From Isoptericola variabilis 225 (lineage in GTDB: Bacteria > Actinomycetota > Actinomycetes > Actinomycetales > Cellulomonadaceae): a stretch of 64,000 nt of DNA. How positions within the stretch are numbered: the first letter of the stretch is position 1; every line of letters begins with the position of its first letter. A model generated the notes under the pieces. That model was not told where the DNA came from and ran no database searches. It saw only the letters and a list, made by a program, of their open reading frames with translations. Shown one piece after another: positions 1-9,926 of this stretch. Where the stretch lies: assembly GCF_000215105.1 (NCBI RefSeq), contig NC_015588.1:248001-312000 (forward strand), read 5' to 3'. The position numbers and the translations under genes were made by a program.

Positions 1-47
1 TCGAGCGGCACCACGAGTTCGACGACCTGCGCGCCGACGCCGCCTGA
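1..47 (+). CDS. 3' end of a gene entering from the left edge
   Basis: The frame beginning at base 3 reads ERHHEFDDLRADAA and stops with TGA at 45-47. The composition (charged, GC3-rich) looks like a genuine C-terminus, but only 14 residues are visible, so no family can be named. It converges on the phosphoglucomutase gene with about 55 bases between the stops. The other two frames are also open here, so the call is tentative. Confidence 0.35.
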   Translation, partial: ERHHEFDDLRADAA

Positions 48-102
48 GGCCACGGGCCGCACCGACGTCCGGGCGACCCTCCCGACGACCCTCGCGTCGA
101 CC

Positions 103-1785
<1,683 letters not shown>

Positions 1786-2075
1786 GGTCCGATAGTGCCA
1801 GTCCGTGCCCGGCCGTGCGCGCGCCGGGCGAGGGGCGTGACGGCCTGCCCGAGCGGACGACGCCGGCGCGGGACGACCGTCAGCCGGCGTCCGTGACCTC
1901 CGGGAAGTGCTGGTCCAGGCCGAGCATCACGTGCCGGAGCTCGCGAAGCGGTCCACCTCGCGCTCGGGCAGGCGGTAGATGCGCATGCTCGCCAGCATGA
2001 GGTCCGGGGACCCGGGCGTGCAACGGCCACGGTGCTCGACCGGGCCGCGACGCGAGGTCCTCGTAGGCTGGAGGC

Positions 2076-2411
2076 ATGTTCCCGCCCATGCAGCCCGACG
2101 TCCCGACGCGCGACGTGCGCGACCTCGACCCGACGGCCCCGCTCCCCGAGGACGCCACGCTGCTCGACGTGCGCGAGCAGGACGAGTGGGACTCCGGCCA
2201 CGTGCCCGGCGCCGTCCACATCCCGCTAGCCGAGCTGCCCGCGCGCTACGGGGAGCTCGACCCCGACACCGAGATCTACGTCATCTGCCACTCGGGCGGC
2301 CGGTCGGCGCAGGCGACGCGCTTCCTCGTCGACGGTCTCGGCTACGACGCGGTCAACCTCGACGGCGGCATGGTCATGTGGCAGCACCGGGGTCTGCCGG
2401 TCGAGGCCTGA
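2076..2411 (+). CDS. Single-domain rhodanese-like sulfurtransferase
   Basis: A 111-residue stand-alone rhodanese domain. LLDVREQDEWDSGHVPGAVHIP is the CH2A-type segment, and the active-site loop is CHSGGRS with Cys71, which would carry the persulfide. The end, NLDGGMVMWQHRGLPVE, is typical of the family. Such proteins move sulfane sulfur in the cytosol; the acceptor cannot be told from sequence. The start at 2076 could instead be the in-frame ATG at 2088. It lies between divergent pgm and the convergent antiporter gene, without an obvious operon partner. Confidence 0.9.
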   Translation: MFPPMQPDVPTRDVRDLDPTAPLPEDATLLDVREQDEWDSGHVPGAVHIPLAELPARYGELDPDTEIYVICHSGGRSAQATRFLVDGLGYDAVNLDGGMVMWQHRGLPVEA

Positions 2412-2429
2412 CCGTTCGAGGCCTGAGGC

Positions 2430-4031
2430 TCAGGCCGCCTCCCCGGCGGTGACCTGCTCCGCCTCGTCCTCGGCCGTGCGGTTCGCGGTCTTGGCGACGA
2501 CGACGAGCAGCGCCAGCACCCCGAGCGTCACGAGCAGCCCCAGCAGGGTGCCGGCGCCGAGCGCCACGGCGACGTAGCCGGCGAGCGCGGCGAGCGCCGC
2601 CCCGCCCGCGTACGGGAGCTGCGTGAGCACGTGCGTGATGACGTTGCAGCTCGCCCCGGTGGCGGACAGGATCGTCGTGTCCGAGATCGGCGACGCGTGG
2701 TCGCCCGCCACGGCACCCGCGAGCACGGCGCCGAAGGTGGGCAGGAGCAGCTCGGGCGCGTCGATCGTGTTGATGATGCCGCCCGCGAGCGGCAGCAGGA
2801 GCGCGAACGACCCCCACGACGTGCCGGTCGCGAACGCCATCGCCGCGGCGATGACGAAGATGAGCGGCACCAGCCAGGACGGGTCGATGTCGGCGGACTC
2901 GACCAGCCAGCCGAGGTACTCGCCCGTGCCGAGCTGCTCGATGAGCCCGCCGAGCATCCACGCGAGCAGCAGGATGCTGACGGCCGGCAGCATCGACCGC
3001 ACGCCCTCGACCCAGCCGCGCCCGAAGGTCCCCGCGGCGAACCGCGGGTTCGCCGCCGTGTGGCGGAAGTAGTAGAAGAGCGCGCCGGCCAGTCCCAACA
3101 CGCCGCCCCAGATGAGCGCGAGGCTCGTGTCGGTCTCCGCGAGGATCTCGACGGCGTCCCACCGGCCCGCGGCGTCGTACCCGGACCACACGATGCCGGC
3201 GAAGACGCCGAGGACGAGCAGGGCGAACGGCACGACGAGCGCCCGCATCGCGCCGGGCTGGTGCACGGGCAGGTCCTCGGAGAGCCTGCCGGGCAGCTCG
3301 GTGTCCTCGTCGTACGGGCGCCCGTGCGCGACGGCGCGCACCTCCTCGCCGCGCATGGGGCGCACGTCGAGCTGGAACACCACGACGAGCCACACCATGA
3401 CGACGGCCGCGATCGCGTAGTAGTTCGAGGCGGCGGCCCCGAGGAACGCCTGCACGCTGCTCAGCGTGAGGGCCGACGCCGCGACGATCGGCGCGAGCAG
3501 GCCCATGATGTACGCGCCCCAGCTCGAGAAGGGCGCGAGCACCGCGACCGGGGCCGACGTCGAGTCGATGACGTAGGCCAGCTTCGCGCGCGACACGCGG
3601 TGCCGGTCGGTGACGGGGCGGCTGACCTGCCCGACCGCGAGCGCGTTGAAGTAGTCGTCGATGAAGATGACGATGCCGAGGATCGCGGGCAGCAACTGCG
3701 CCCCGCGGCGCGTGCGGATGCGTCGCACTGCCCAGTCGGCGAACGCCTGCGTGCCGCCGGACATCATGATGAACGCGGCGATCACGCCGAGCAGCAGCGT
3801 GAAGACCAGGATGAAGACGTACCAGGTGTTGACCGCGCCGGCGTCCCAGAAGATCCCCGCGAACGCGTCCCACACGAGCCGCAGGGTCTCGAGCGGGTCG
3901 AACCCCGCGACGAGCAGCGCCGCGGCCAGCACACCCGAGCCGAGGCTCAGCAGCACCTTCCGGGTGATCACGACCAGGGCGATCGCCAGGACGGGCGGGA
4001 CGAGCGTGAGGATCGGGTAGGACTCGAGCAT
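2430..4031 (-). CDS. NhaC-family Na+/H+ antiporter
   Basis: A polytopic membrane protein of 533 residues with roughly 11-13 hydrophobic segments, matching the NhaC ion-transporter family. Diagnostic stretches include FIDDYFNALAVGQ near residue 125, TGTSWGSFALLLPLAGGI and AGAVAGDHASPISDTTILSATGASC in the C-terminal half, typical of the substrate path of NhaC and related antiporters. It should exchange cytosolic Na+ (or another small cation) for H+. GGAGG precedes the ATG at 4031. A full Mrp antiporter operon lies at the other end of the window, so the cell has at least two sodium/proton systems. The transported ion is inferred from family. Confidence 0.88.
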   Translation of the reverse strand: MLESYPILTLVPPVLAIALVVITRKVLLSLGSGVLAAALLVAGFDPLETLRLVWDAFAGIFWDAGAVNTWYVFILVFTLLLGVIAAFIMMSGGTQAFADWAVRRIRTRRGAQLLPAILGIVIFIDDYFNALAVGQVSRPVTDRHRVSRAKLAYVIDSTSAPVAVLAPFSSWGAYIMGLLAPIVAASALTLSSVQAFLGAAASNYYAIAAVVMVWLVVVFQLDVRPMRGEEVRAVAHGRPYDEDTELPGRLSEDLPVHQPGAMRALVVPFALLVLGVFAGIVWSGYDAAGRWDAVEILAETDTSLALIWGGVLGLAGALFYYFRHTAANPRFAAGTFGRGWVEGVRSMLPAVSILLLAWMLGGLIEQLGTGEYLGWLVESADIDPSWLVPLIFVIAAAMAFATGTSWGSFALLLPLAGGIINTIDAPELLLPTFGAVLAGAVAGDHASPISDTTILSATGASCNVITHVLTQLPYAGGAALAALAGYVAVALGAGTLLGLLVTLGVLALLVVVAKTANRTAEDEAEQVTAGEAA

Positions 4032-4118
4032 CAGGGACCTCCGTCGGCGGGTGCCCTGAGAAGGTAGGGGGTCGGGCGGTGCCCGGCAAACCCGCGCACC
4101 GCCCGACGCGCCTCGGCG

Positions 4119-4316
4119 TCAGCCGGCGTCGAAGCGCTCGCCCTCGTCCCCGTGCTCGTCACCCTGGGCCGCGTCGCGTGCCTCGCGCGCCTCCTTGTCC
4201 TTCGCCTCGCCGGGGAGCTCGGGCACCTCGGGCAGCGTCGGGTCGTGCGCGAGGAGCTCGCGCGCGAACGCGTTCGGCTCGAGGTGCGACGACGTGCCGG
4301 TGTCCTCGGTGGTCAT
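4119..4316 (-). CDS. Small acidic protein of unknown function
   Basis: A 65-residue, strongly acidic and hydrophilic product beginning MTTEDTGTSSHLEPNAFARELLAHDP. GAAGGAGG stands 7 bases before the ATG at 4316, which decides this start over an upstream in-frame ATG at 4370. No membrane segment, cysteine or recognisable domain is present, and the C-terminal half is a charged, probably disordered tail. The good ribosome binding site and codon bias support a real gene; no function can be offered. Confidence 0.65.
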   Translation of the reverse strand: MTTEDTGTSSHLEPNAFARELLAHDPTLPEVPELPGEAKDKEAREARDAAQGDEHGDEGERFDAG

Positions 4317-4381
4317 GTGTCGGCCTCCTTCGACGGTGGGCTCCACGGTAGGCACGACGGCGGCACCCACGCACTTTCCTC

Positions 4382-4433
4382 GCAGTTGTCAGGCCCACGC
4401 CCGGGTATACCGCGGCGTGGGCCTGACAACTGC
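4382..4433. repeat. Palindromic repeat, copy 1 (intergenic)
   Basis: A 52-bp near-perfect palindrome. The arms 4383-4401 (CAGTTGTCAGGCCCACGCC) and 4414-4432 are exact reverse complements, and the centre is GGTATACC at 4404-4411. The same architecture occurs at 20894-20945 and 21081-21130. This copy sits between the 65-residue gene and the SDR gene. There is no T run, so it is not a classical intrinsic terminator, although it could still form a strong RNA hairpin. Confidence 0.9.
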
Positions 4434-4456
4434 ATGGGGTGGGTGGGTGGCGGGGA

Positions 4457-5230
4457 TCAGTGCGCGGCGGCGGCCGCGAAGCGGTCGGTCGCGTTGAGTC
4501 GTGCGACCACCGCGTCGTACCGGCCCTCGGCCTCCGCGAAGCGCAGCGGCCGCACGTTCTGCACGAGCACCTCCCGCGCGTCGGGCTGCGCCTCGAGGAT
4601 CGCGAGGACCTCGTCGACGTACGCGTCGAGCGGCATCGCGACCGGGTTCTCCTCGTGACCGGGCATGAGCGACGTCCGCACCGCGGGCGGGACGATCTCG
4701 ACGACCTGGACGCCCGCCGGCTCGAGCTGGAGCCGGATGCCCTCGCTGAGGCGGTGGATCGCCGCCTTGGTCGCGTTGTACGTCGGCGTCACGGCGAGCG
4801 GCACGTGCGCGAGCCCCGACGAGACGGTGACGACCGCGGCGTCGGGCCGGGTCTGCAGGTGCGCGGTGAAGGCGGCGACGAGCCGGATCGTCCCGAGCAG
4901 GTTCGTCACGACGACGCGCTCGGCGGTCGCGAGGAAGTCGGCCGAACGCCAGTCCTCGGCCTCCATGACGCCCGCCATCGCGACGAGCACGTTGAGGTCC
5001 GGGTGGCGGTCGAGCACCTCGCGGGCGGCGGCCTCGATGCTCGCGGCGTCGGACACGTCGATGCGGACGGTGTCGATGCCGGGATGCTCGGCGGCGATCT
5101 CCGCGAGCCGGTCGGCGCGGCGGCCGCCGACGATCACGGTGCTGCCGAGGGCGTGGAGGCGCAGGGCGAGCTCGAGGCCGATGCCGCTCGTCGCGCCGGG
5201 GACGAAGACGGTGCTTGCCGTGAGGTTCAT
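4457..5230 (-). CDS. Short-chain dehydrogenase/reductase (DltE-like)
   Basis: A classical SDR of 257 residues. The cofactor loop is GATSGIGLELA near residue 10, GGRRADRL follows the second strand (suggesting NADP(H)), and the catalytic Tyr/Lys pair lies in YNATK with an upstream SSG serine. The sequence resembles the DltE-type cluster of uncharacterised oxidoreductases. The ATG at 5230 (MNLTAST) is chosen because the Rossmann fold begins at once; an upstream in-frame start at 5278 would add a proline-rich leader. It is divergent from the HTH regulator at 5344, which is a plausible controller. The substrate is unknown. Confidence 0.88.
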   Translation of the reverse strand: MNLTASTVFVPGATSGIGLELALRLHALGSTVIVGGRRADRLAEIAAEHPGIDTVRIDVSDAASIEAAAREVLDRHPDLNVLVAMAGVMEAEDWRSADFLATAERVVVTNLLGTIRLVAAFTAHLQTRPDAAVVTVSSGLAHVPLAVTPTYNATKAAIHRLSEGIRLQLEPAGVQVVEIVPPAVRTSLMPGHEENPVAMPLDAYVDEVLAILEAQPDAREVLVQNVRPLRFAEAEGRYDAVVARLNATDRFAAAAAH

Positions 5231-5343
5231 GGCTCCACCGTGCGGCGGCCGGCGCCCGGGCGGGAGAGGAGCGCCCATCGGGGGACCGACGATCCCTGGC
5301 TCAGGTCTGGCCGCGCGCCCCCGGCGCGGCGGACGATGGTCGC

Positions 5344-6075
5344 ATGGACAGAGCCGCGCTCGCCGCCTTCCTGCGCGCCCGCCGCGAGGCGCTGCAGCCG
5401 TCCGACGTCGGTCTCGCCGCGGGCCCGCGACGCCGCACGTCCGGGCTGCGCCGCGAGGAGGTCGCGGCGCTCGCGGCCATGTCGACCGACTACTACACGC
5501 GGCTCGAGCAGCAGCGCGGGCCCCAGCCGAGCGAGCAGATGCTCGCCTCCCTCGCCCGCGCGCTGCGCCTGAGCGACGACGAGCGCGACTACCTGTTCCG
5601 CATGGCCGGCCGCGGCACGCCCGACCGCGCCACGCTCACCTCGCACGTCGCCCCCGCGCTGCAGCGCGTGCTCGACCGGCTGCACGACACGCCCGCGCTC
5701 GTGCTGTCCTGCCTCGGCGAGCCGCTCGTCGTGAACGACCTCGCGGCGGCGTTGTTCGGCAACACGTCGCGGGTGCACGCCACGGGGTGGGAGCGCAGCG
5801 AGTACCACCGCTGGTTCATGGTGCCGGGCGAGCGCGAGCTCTACCCCGAGCAGGACCGCGACCGGCACAGCCGCGGCGTCGTCGCGAGCCTGCGCGCGGC
5901 GTACGGCCTGCTCGGAGCCGACTCGCGCGCGGGCGAGCTCGTGCGGCTGCTCCAGGCGGGCAGCGAGGAGTTCGCGTCCCTCTGGGAGCGGCACGAGGTC
6001 GCCCGGCGCTTCGAGCGGCACAAGACGCTCGTGCACCCCGTCGTCGGGCAGCAGGAGATGGCTCAGTCCAGGTAG
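5344..6075 (+). CDS. XRE-type regulator with MmyB-like ligand domain
   Basis: A 243-residue DNA-binding protein. An N-terminal helix-turn-helix (about residues 9-75) contains GLRREEVAALAAMSTDYYTRLEQQRG, the hallmark of the large actinobacterial family whose C-terminal half is a PAS-like MmyB ligand-binding domain (PALVLSCLGEPLVVNDLAAALFG and onward). Members usually repress the adjacent divergent oxidoreductase gene, which fits the SDR 113 bases away. The last 13 bases overlap the end of convergent purB. The C-terminus is slightly shorter than many homologues and ends soon after the HKTLVHPVVG strand. Confidence 0.88.
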   Translation: MDRAALAAFLRARREALQPSDVGLAAGPRRRTSGLRREEVAALAAMSTDYYTRLEQQRGPQPSEQMLASLARALRLSDDERDYLFRMAGRGTPDRATLTSHVAPALQRVLDRLHDTPALVLSCLGEPLVVNDLAAALFGNTSRVHATGWERSEYHRWFMVPGERELYPEQDRDRHSRGVVASLRAAYGLLGADSRAGELVRLLQAGSEEFASLWERHEVARRFERHKTLVHPVVGQQEMAQSR

Positions 6076-7529
6076 TCGGCGACGAGCTTCTCGGCCAGAC
6101 CCGTGTACGACGCCGGCGTGAGCTCGGTGAGGCGGCGCGCGACGTCGTCGGGCAGGCCCAGGCCCGCGACGAAGTCGCGCATGCGCGCGGCGTCGACCCG
6201 CTGGCCGCGCGTGAGGTCCTTGAGCCGCTCGTACGGGTTCTCCATGCCCTCGACGCCGGCGACCGACGCCGCGCGCATCGCGGACTGGACCGGCTCGCCG
6301 AGCACCTCCCAGTTCTCGTCGAGGTCGGCGGCCATGAGGTCGGCGTTGACGGCCAGGGCCTTGAGGCCGCGGCGCACGTTGTCGATCGCGAGCAGCGAGT
6401 GGCCGAACGCGGGCCCGACGTTGCGCTGCGTCGTCGAGTCCGTGAGGTCGCGCTGGAGGCGGCTGGTGACCAGCGTGGCCGAGAGCGTGTCCAGGAGCGA
6501 GCACGAGATCTCGAGGTTCGCCTCGGCGTTCTCGAACCGGATCGGGTTGACCTTGTGCGGCATGGTCGAGGAGCCGGTCGCGCCCGCGACAGGGATCTGC
6601 GTGAAGAACCCGAGCGAGATGTAGGTCCACACGTCGGTCGCGAGGTTGTGCAGGATCCGGTTGAACCGGGCGACGTCGGCGTAGACCTCGGCCTGCCAGT
6701 CGTGCGACTCGATCTGCGTGGTCAGCGGGTTCCAGGTGAGCCCGAGGCCCTCGACGAACGCCTTCGACACGGCGGGCCAGTCGACGCCCGGCACCGCGAC
6801 GGCGTGCGCGCCGTACGTGCCCGTGGCGCCGTTGAGCTTGCCGAGGTACTCGGCGGCCTCGATGCGGCGCAGCTGGCGGCGCAGGCGGTGGGCGAGGACC
6901 GCGAGCTCCTTGCCCATCGTGGTCGGCGTGGCCGGCTGGCCGTGCGTCCGGCTGAGCATGGGCACGCCCGCGTGCTCGCGCGCCATGCCGGCGAGCTGGT
7001 CGGCGAGCGCCGTCGCGGCGGGCAGCCAGACGTCGCGGACCGCGCCGGCGACCATGAGCGCGTACGAGAGGTTGTTGATGTCCTCCGAGGTGCACGCGAA
7101 GTGCACGAGCTCGCTCGCCGCGGGCAGGTTCGTGGTGCCCAGCGCCTCGGGCGCGGCGGCGATGCGACGCTTGATGAAGTACTCGACGGCCTTGACGTCG
7201 TGCACCGTCTCGCGCTCGATCGCGGCCAGCTCGGCGATCTCGTCGGCCCCGAACGTCGCGGGGATGCGCCGCAGGTAGGCGATCTCCTCGTCGGTCAGCG
7301 TCGGCGCGCCCGGCACGACGGCGCCGTCGGTCACGCCCGGCACACCGTTGCACAGCGTGACCAGCCACTCGACCTCGACGTGGATGCGCGCCCGGTTCAG
7401 CGCGGCCTCGCTCAGATGGTCGACGAGCGGCGCCACCGCGGCGCGGTAGCGGCCGTCGAGCGGGCCCAGCGCGATCGGCGGGGTGACGTCGGCGAGGTTG
7501 ACACGGGTCTGCTGCGCGGGAGAGGTCAC
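6063..7529 (-). CDS. purB: Adenylosuccinate lyase
   Basis: Acts twice in purine synthesis, cleaving SAICAR to AICAR and adenylosuccinate to AMP with release of fumarate. The fumarase/aspartase signature GSSTMPHKVNPIRFENAEAN is at about residue 318, and SRTHGQPATPTTMGKE and TTQIESHDWQAE carry the other active-site regions. The protein is about 488 residues, of the long PurB subclass. Start: GGGAG is only 1 base from an ATG at 7538 but 10 bases from the GTG at 7529, so the GTG (reading TSPAQQTRV) is preferred. The 3' end overlaps the regulator gene by 13 bases tail to tail. Confidence 0.95.
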   Translation of the reverse strand: MTSPAQQTRVNLADVTPPIALGPLDGRYRAAVAPLVDHLSEAALNRARIHVEVEWLVTLCNGVPGVTDGAVVPGAPTLTDEEIAYLRRIPATFGADEIAELAAIERETVHDVKAVEYFIKRRIAAAPEALGTTNLPAASELVHFACTSEDINNLSYALMVAGAVRDVWLPAATALADQLAGMAREHAGVPMLSRTHGQPATPTTMGKELAVLAHRLRRQLRRIEAAEYLGKLNGATGTYGAHAVAVPGVDWPAVSKAFVEGLGLTWNPLTTQIESHDWQAEVYADVARFNRILHNLATDVWTYISLGFFTQIPVAGATGSSTMPHKVNPIRFENAEANLEISCSLLDTLSATLVTSRLQRDLTDSTTQRNVGPAFGHSLLAIDNVRRGLKALAVNADLMAADLDENWEVLGEPVQSAMRAASVAGVEGMENPYERLKDLTRGQRVDAARMRDFVAGLGLPDDVARRLTELTPASYTGLAEKLVADYLD

Positions 7530-7634
7530 GGCGTGCATTCTCCCACGCGGCGAGGCCGCCCCCAGAGGCCGTCCGTGCACAGGCCGGCGTCGCCGCCCGA
7601 CGGCGGTGCGCGGCGCGTGCCTAGCGTCCGGGCC

Positions 7635-7853
7635 ATGACCTCGCTCGTCCCGCCCGCGCCCGGCCTCGAGCTGCTGCACGCGCGCCACCACCTCGACGCG
7701 GCCGACGGCGCGCTGCGCCTCGCGCTCGCCGTGCCGTGGGAGTCGCCCGCGGCGGACGCCTTCCGCGAGGAGGTCGCCGCGCTGCGGCACCTGCTCGGCG
7801 ACGACCGCGCCGCGCTCGACGACCTCCGCCGGCTCGTGGCGGTCCTGCCGTGA
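7635..7853 (+). CDS. Small WXG100-like helical protein
   Basis: A 72-residue product beginning MTSLVPPAPGLELL, with the segment PWESPAADAFREEV followed by a long predicted amphipathic helix (ALRHLLGDDRAALDDLRRLV). The W-x-S-x-A-A-x-x-F pattern resembles the WxG turn of small ESX/type VII secretion partners. Its TGA overlaps the GTG of the downstream hydrolase gene (GTGA at 7850), so the two are translationally coupled. Role as a secretion or chaperone partner is an inference from motif and coupling; no ESX machinery is visible here. Confidence 0.6.
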   Translation: MTSLVPPAPGLELLHARHHLDAADGALRLALAVPWESPAADAFREEVAALRHLLGDDRAALDDLRRLVAVLP

Positions 7854-7885
7854 GCGCCGTGAGCGCCGTGAGCGCCGTGAGCGCC
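7850..7885 (+). repeat. Four tandem GTGAGCGCC units at a start/stop overlap
   Basis: The 9-bp unit GTGAGCGCC occurs four times without interruption. The first unit contains both the stop of the WXG-like gene (TGA 7851-7853) and a possible GTG start of the hydrolase gene, and each later unit supplies another in-frame GTG, encoding (V-S-A)4. Gain or loss of units would keep the frame but move the start relative to the upstream ribosome binding region. Confidence 0.9.
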
Positions 7886-9497
7886 GCGGCGCCGCGGGAC
7901 CCGCGCGACACGCTCGTCGTCGTGGGCGGGCGACCCCTCGACCGGGTCGACGCCGAGGCGGTCGCGCACGCCGCGGGCCGGCTCGACGACGCGTCCGCCG
8001 ACCTGCGCGCCGCGGCCGCCGGGTGCTCGTCGGCGTCGGCGCGGCTCGAGCACGCGGCGTGGACCGCCGCGGCGGCGCGGCACGCCGCGGGGCTCGCGGC
8101 CGACGTCGCTCGGCGGCTCCACGCCCGGTCCGCGGCGTGCGCGCTCACGGCCGAGCGGCTGCTGCGGGCCGCCGGCCTCTACGTGCACGCCGAGTCGCAC
8201 GCCGAGCGGGCCGTCGGCGCGGTCGTCGCGACGGGGTCGGCCGCGGCGGCGCTCGGGGTCTCGGCCGTCCTGCGGCTCCCGGCGGTCGCCCCCTGGGCGC
8301 GGCTCGGGGGCCACCTCGGCGTGTGGCTCGGGGCCGGCGCCGACGCCGCGCGTGGACGCGCTGACGCCGCCCGAGGAGGCGCGGACGGTGCCGGAGCCGG
8401 TGCAGGCGCGGGCGTGCCGCCGTCGTGCACGCCGGTGCCGGGCGGGCCGGCGGTGGCAGTGACGCGCGCGATCGCGCCGTACGCGGACGAGGCCGTCGCC
8501 GGGGCGGCGTCCGGCGTGGCGGCGGGCTCGCCCCTGCGAGCGCGGTTCGACCTCGCCGTCACGGGCGGCGCGCGCGTGCTGGCCTCGGCGGTTCACGAGC
8601 TCCTGCCGCGCACCACGGTGACGGTGCGCGAGACCGCCGGCCTCGCGGGCGGGCGCCCCGCGTGGGCCGGCGCGCCGGCGGGCACGGTGGCCGAGGCGCT
8701 CGCCCGGACCGCCGACCTCTACCCGTGGGGGCAGCGGCATCGCGGGGCGCGAGGCGGTCGGGGCGCCGGCGGGGACGCTCGCGGTCGAGCGCGTCGAGCA
8801 CGCCGACGGCCGCGTCTCGTGGACCGTGCTCGTGCCGGGAACGCAGGGGCTCGTCTCGGTCCGGCACCCGTTCGACGGCGTGACCGACCTGGACCTCGTC
8901 GCGCAGGAGGCCTCGGACGTGGCCGCGGCGGTCACGGCCGCGCTCGAGCAGGCGGGCGCCCGGCCCGAGGAACCCGTGGTGCTCGTCGGCCACAGCCTCG
9001 GCGGCATCGTCGCGACGGCGCTCGCGGCGTCGCCGGAGTTCCGTGCGGGCCACCGTGTCGGCGGCGTGGTCACCGCCGGCTCCCCGACGGCGGCGTTCGC
9101 GACGCCGCCCGGCGTCCCCGTGCTGCACCTGGAGAACGAGGAGGAGCTCGTCTCGCCGCTCGACGGCCGGTCGACCGCCGAGAACCCGGCCACGGCCGAC
9201 CGGGTGACCGTGGGCCGGGCGCTGCGCGACTCGGTGCACCCGGCCGACGTCGCGGCGTCGGGCGCGGTGGCGGCCGCGCACGCGATGCCGACCCACCTGC
9301 GGACGCTCGAGCTCGCGCGCACCTCGGGCAGCGCGCAGGTGGGCGACGTCGTCGGCCGGCTCGAGCGCCTGCTCGGCGGCGAGCGCGGTACGACGCGCTT
9401 CTACACCGCCCGGCGCACCCTCGTCGGGGAGGGGCCCGTGGTGCTCGCGCCGGGCGAGGGGCCGGTCAGCCCTTCTTCGGGGCGAACGCTCCGATGA
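7850..9497 (+). pseudogene. Alpha/beta-hydrolase gene with a +1 frameshift
   Basis: The first frame (7850 to about 8731) encodes a helical, alanine-rich N-terminal region with two WXG-like helices (HAAWTAAAARHAAG), a hydrophobic segment and a loop. The following frame (from about 8730) encodes a lipase-like domain with the nucleophile elbow VVLVGHSLGGIVATALAA, then VVTAGSPTAAF and a C-terminal HAMPTHL. Reading through needs removal of one G from the GGGGG run at 8727-8731; TGG-GGC-AGC then continues as YPWGSGIAGREAVG. Either the gene is inactivated or the base count is a sequencing error. A helical partner-binding N-terminus plus lipase suggests an exported hydrolase; substrate unknown. The end overlaps the convergent membrane gene by 32 bases. 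Confidence 0.75.
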
Positions 9498-9858
9498 TCG
9501 CCTGCAGGACCGCGATGATGAGGCCGATCCACACGTACCACCAGAAGCCGCCGTCGACCACGAGCCCGTACTCGCCGAAGAAGTCCTGGGCCGTGAGCCA
9601 CGTGGTGATCCACAGCATGAACGCGTTGATCACGAGGAAGAACAGCCCGAGCGTGAGGATGAGCAGCGGCAGGGACAGCGCGGCCACGATCGGCTTGACG
9701 ATCATCGTCACGAGCGAGAACACGGCCGCCACGATGAGCACCGCCAGGATGCGGCCGCCGGTCGAGTCGCCCCCGAGGATCTCGAGGCGGTCGGGCAGGA
9801 TGAGGGTGGTCAGCCACAGCGCCAGCGCGGTCACGAGGATGCGCACGAGGAGGTTCAT
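9466..9858 (-). CDS. Four-TM membrane protein, phage-holin-like superfamily IV
   Basis: A 130-residue membrane protein with four hydrophobic segments: LLVRILVTALALWLTTLIL, ILAVLIVAAVFSLVTMIV, PLLILTLGLFFLVINAFMLW and WYVWIGLIIAVLQAIIG. This is the layout of the PF04020 family often labelled mycobacterial 4-TMS phage holin. The pair IVKPI and LPL...LTLGLF is characteristic. The ATG at 9858 has GGAAGG 9 bases upstream, whereas the ATG at 9867 directly abuts it, so 9858 is chosen. Despite the family name there is no phage context, and its role in the envelope is unknown. Confidence 0.85.
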   Translation of the reverse strand: MNLLVRILVTALALWLTTLILPDRLEILGGDSTGGRILAVLIVAAVFSLVTMIVKPIVAALSLPLLILTLGLFFLVINAFMLWITTWLTAQDFFGEYGLVVDGGFWWYVWIGLIIAVLQAIIGAFAPKKG

Positions 9859-9926
9859 GCCTCGCATCCTTCCACCGTGCGGTGCCCGTGGCCCGGGAAC
9901 GACGCGCGCGGTGGCATCCTGGGGCC

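Noticed and set aside
1880..2003. Short minus-strand frames between pgm and the rhodanese gene (peptides of 15 and 19 residues)
   Set aside because: MRIYRLPEREVDRF and [15 protein letters not shown] look protein-like and could be one frameshifted relic, but they are too short to support a gene call.
4382..4433. Ordinary intrinsic terminator
   Set aside because: The same palindrome occurs twice inside a coding sequence, has no T tract, and shares a defined length and centre, which fits a repeat family better.
9466..9858. Prophage remnant suggested by the holin family name
   Set aside because: PF04020 members are chromosomal membrane proteins in many actinobacteria, and no other phage gene is nearby.
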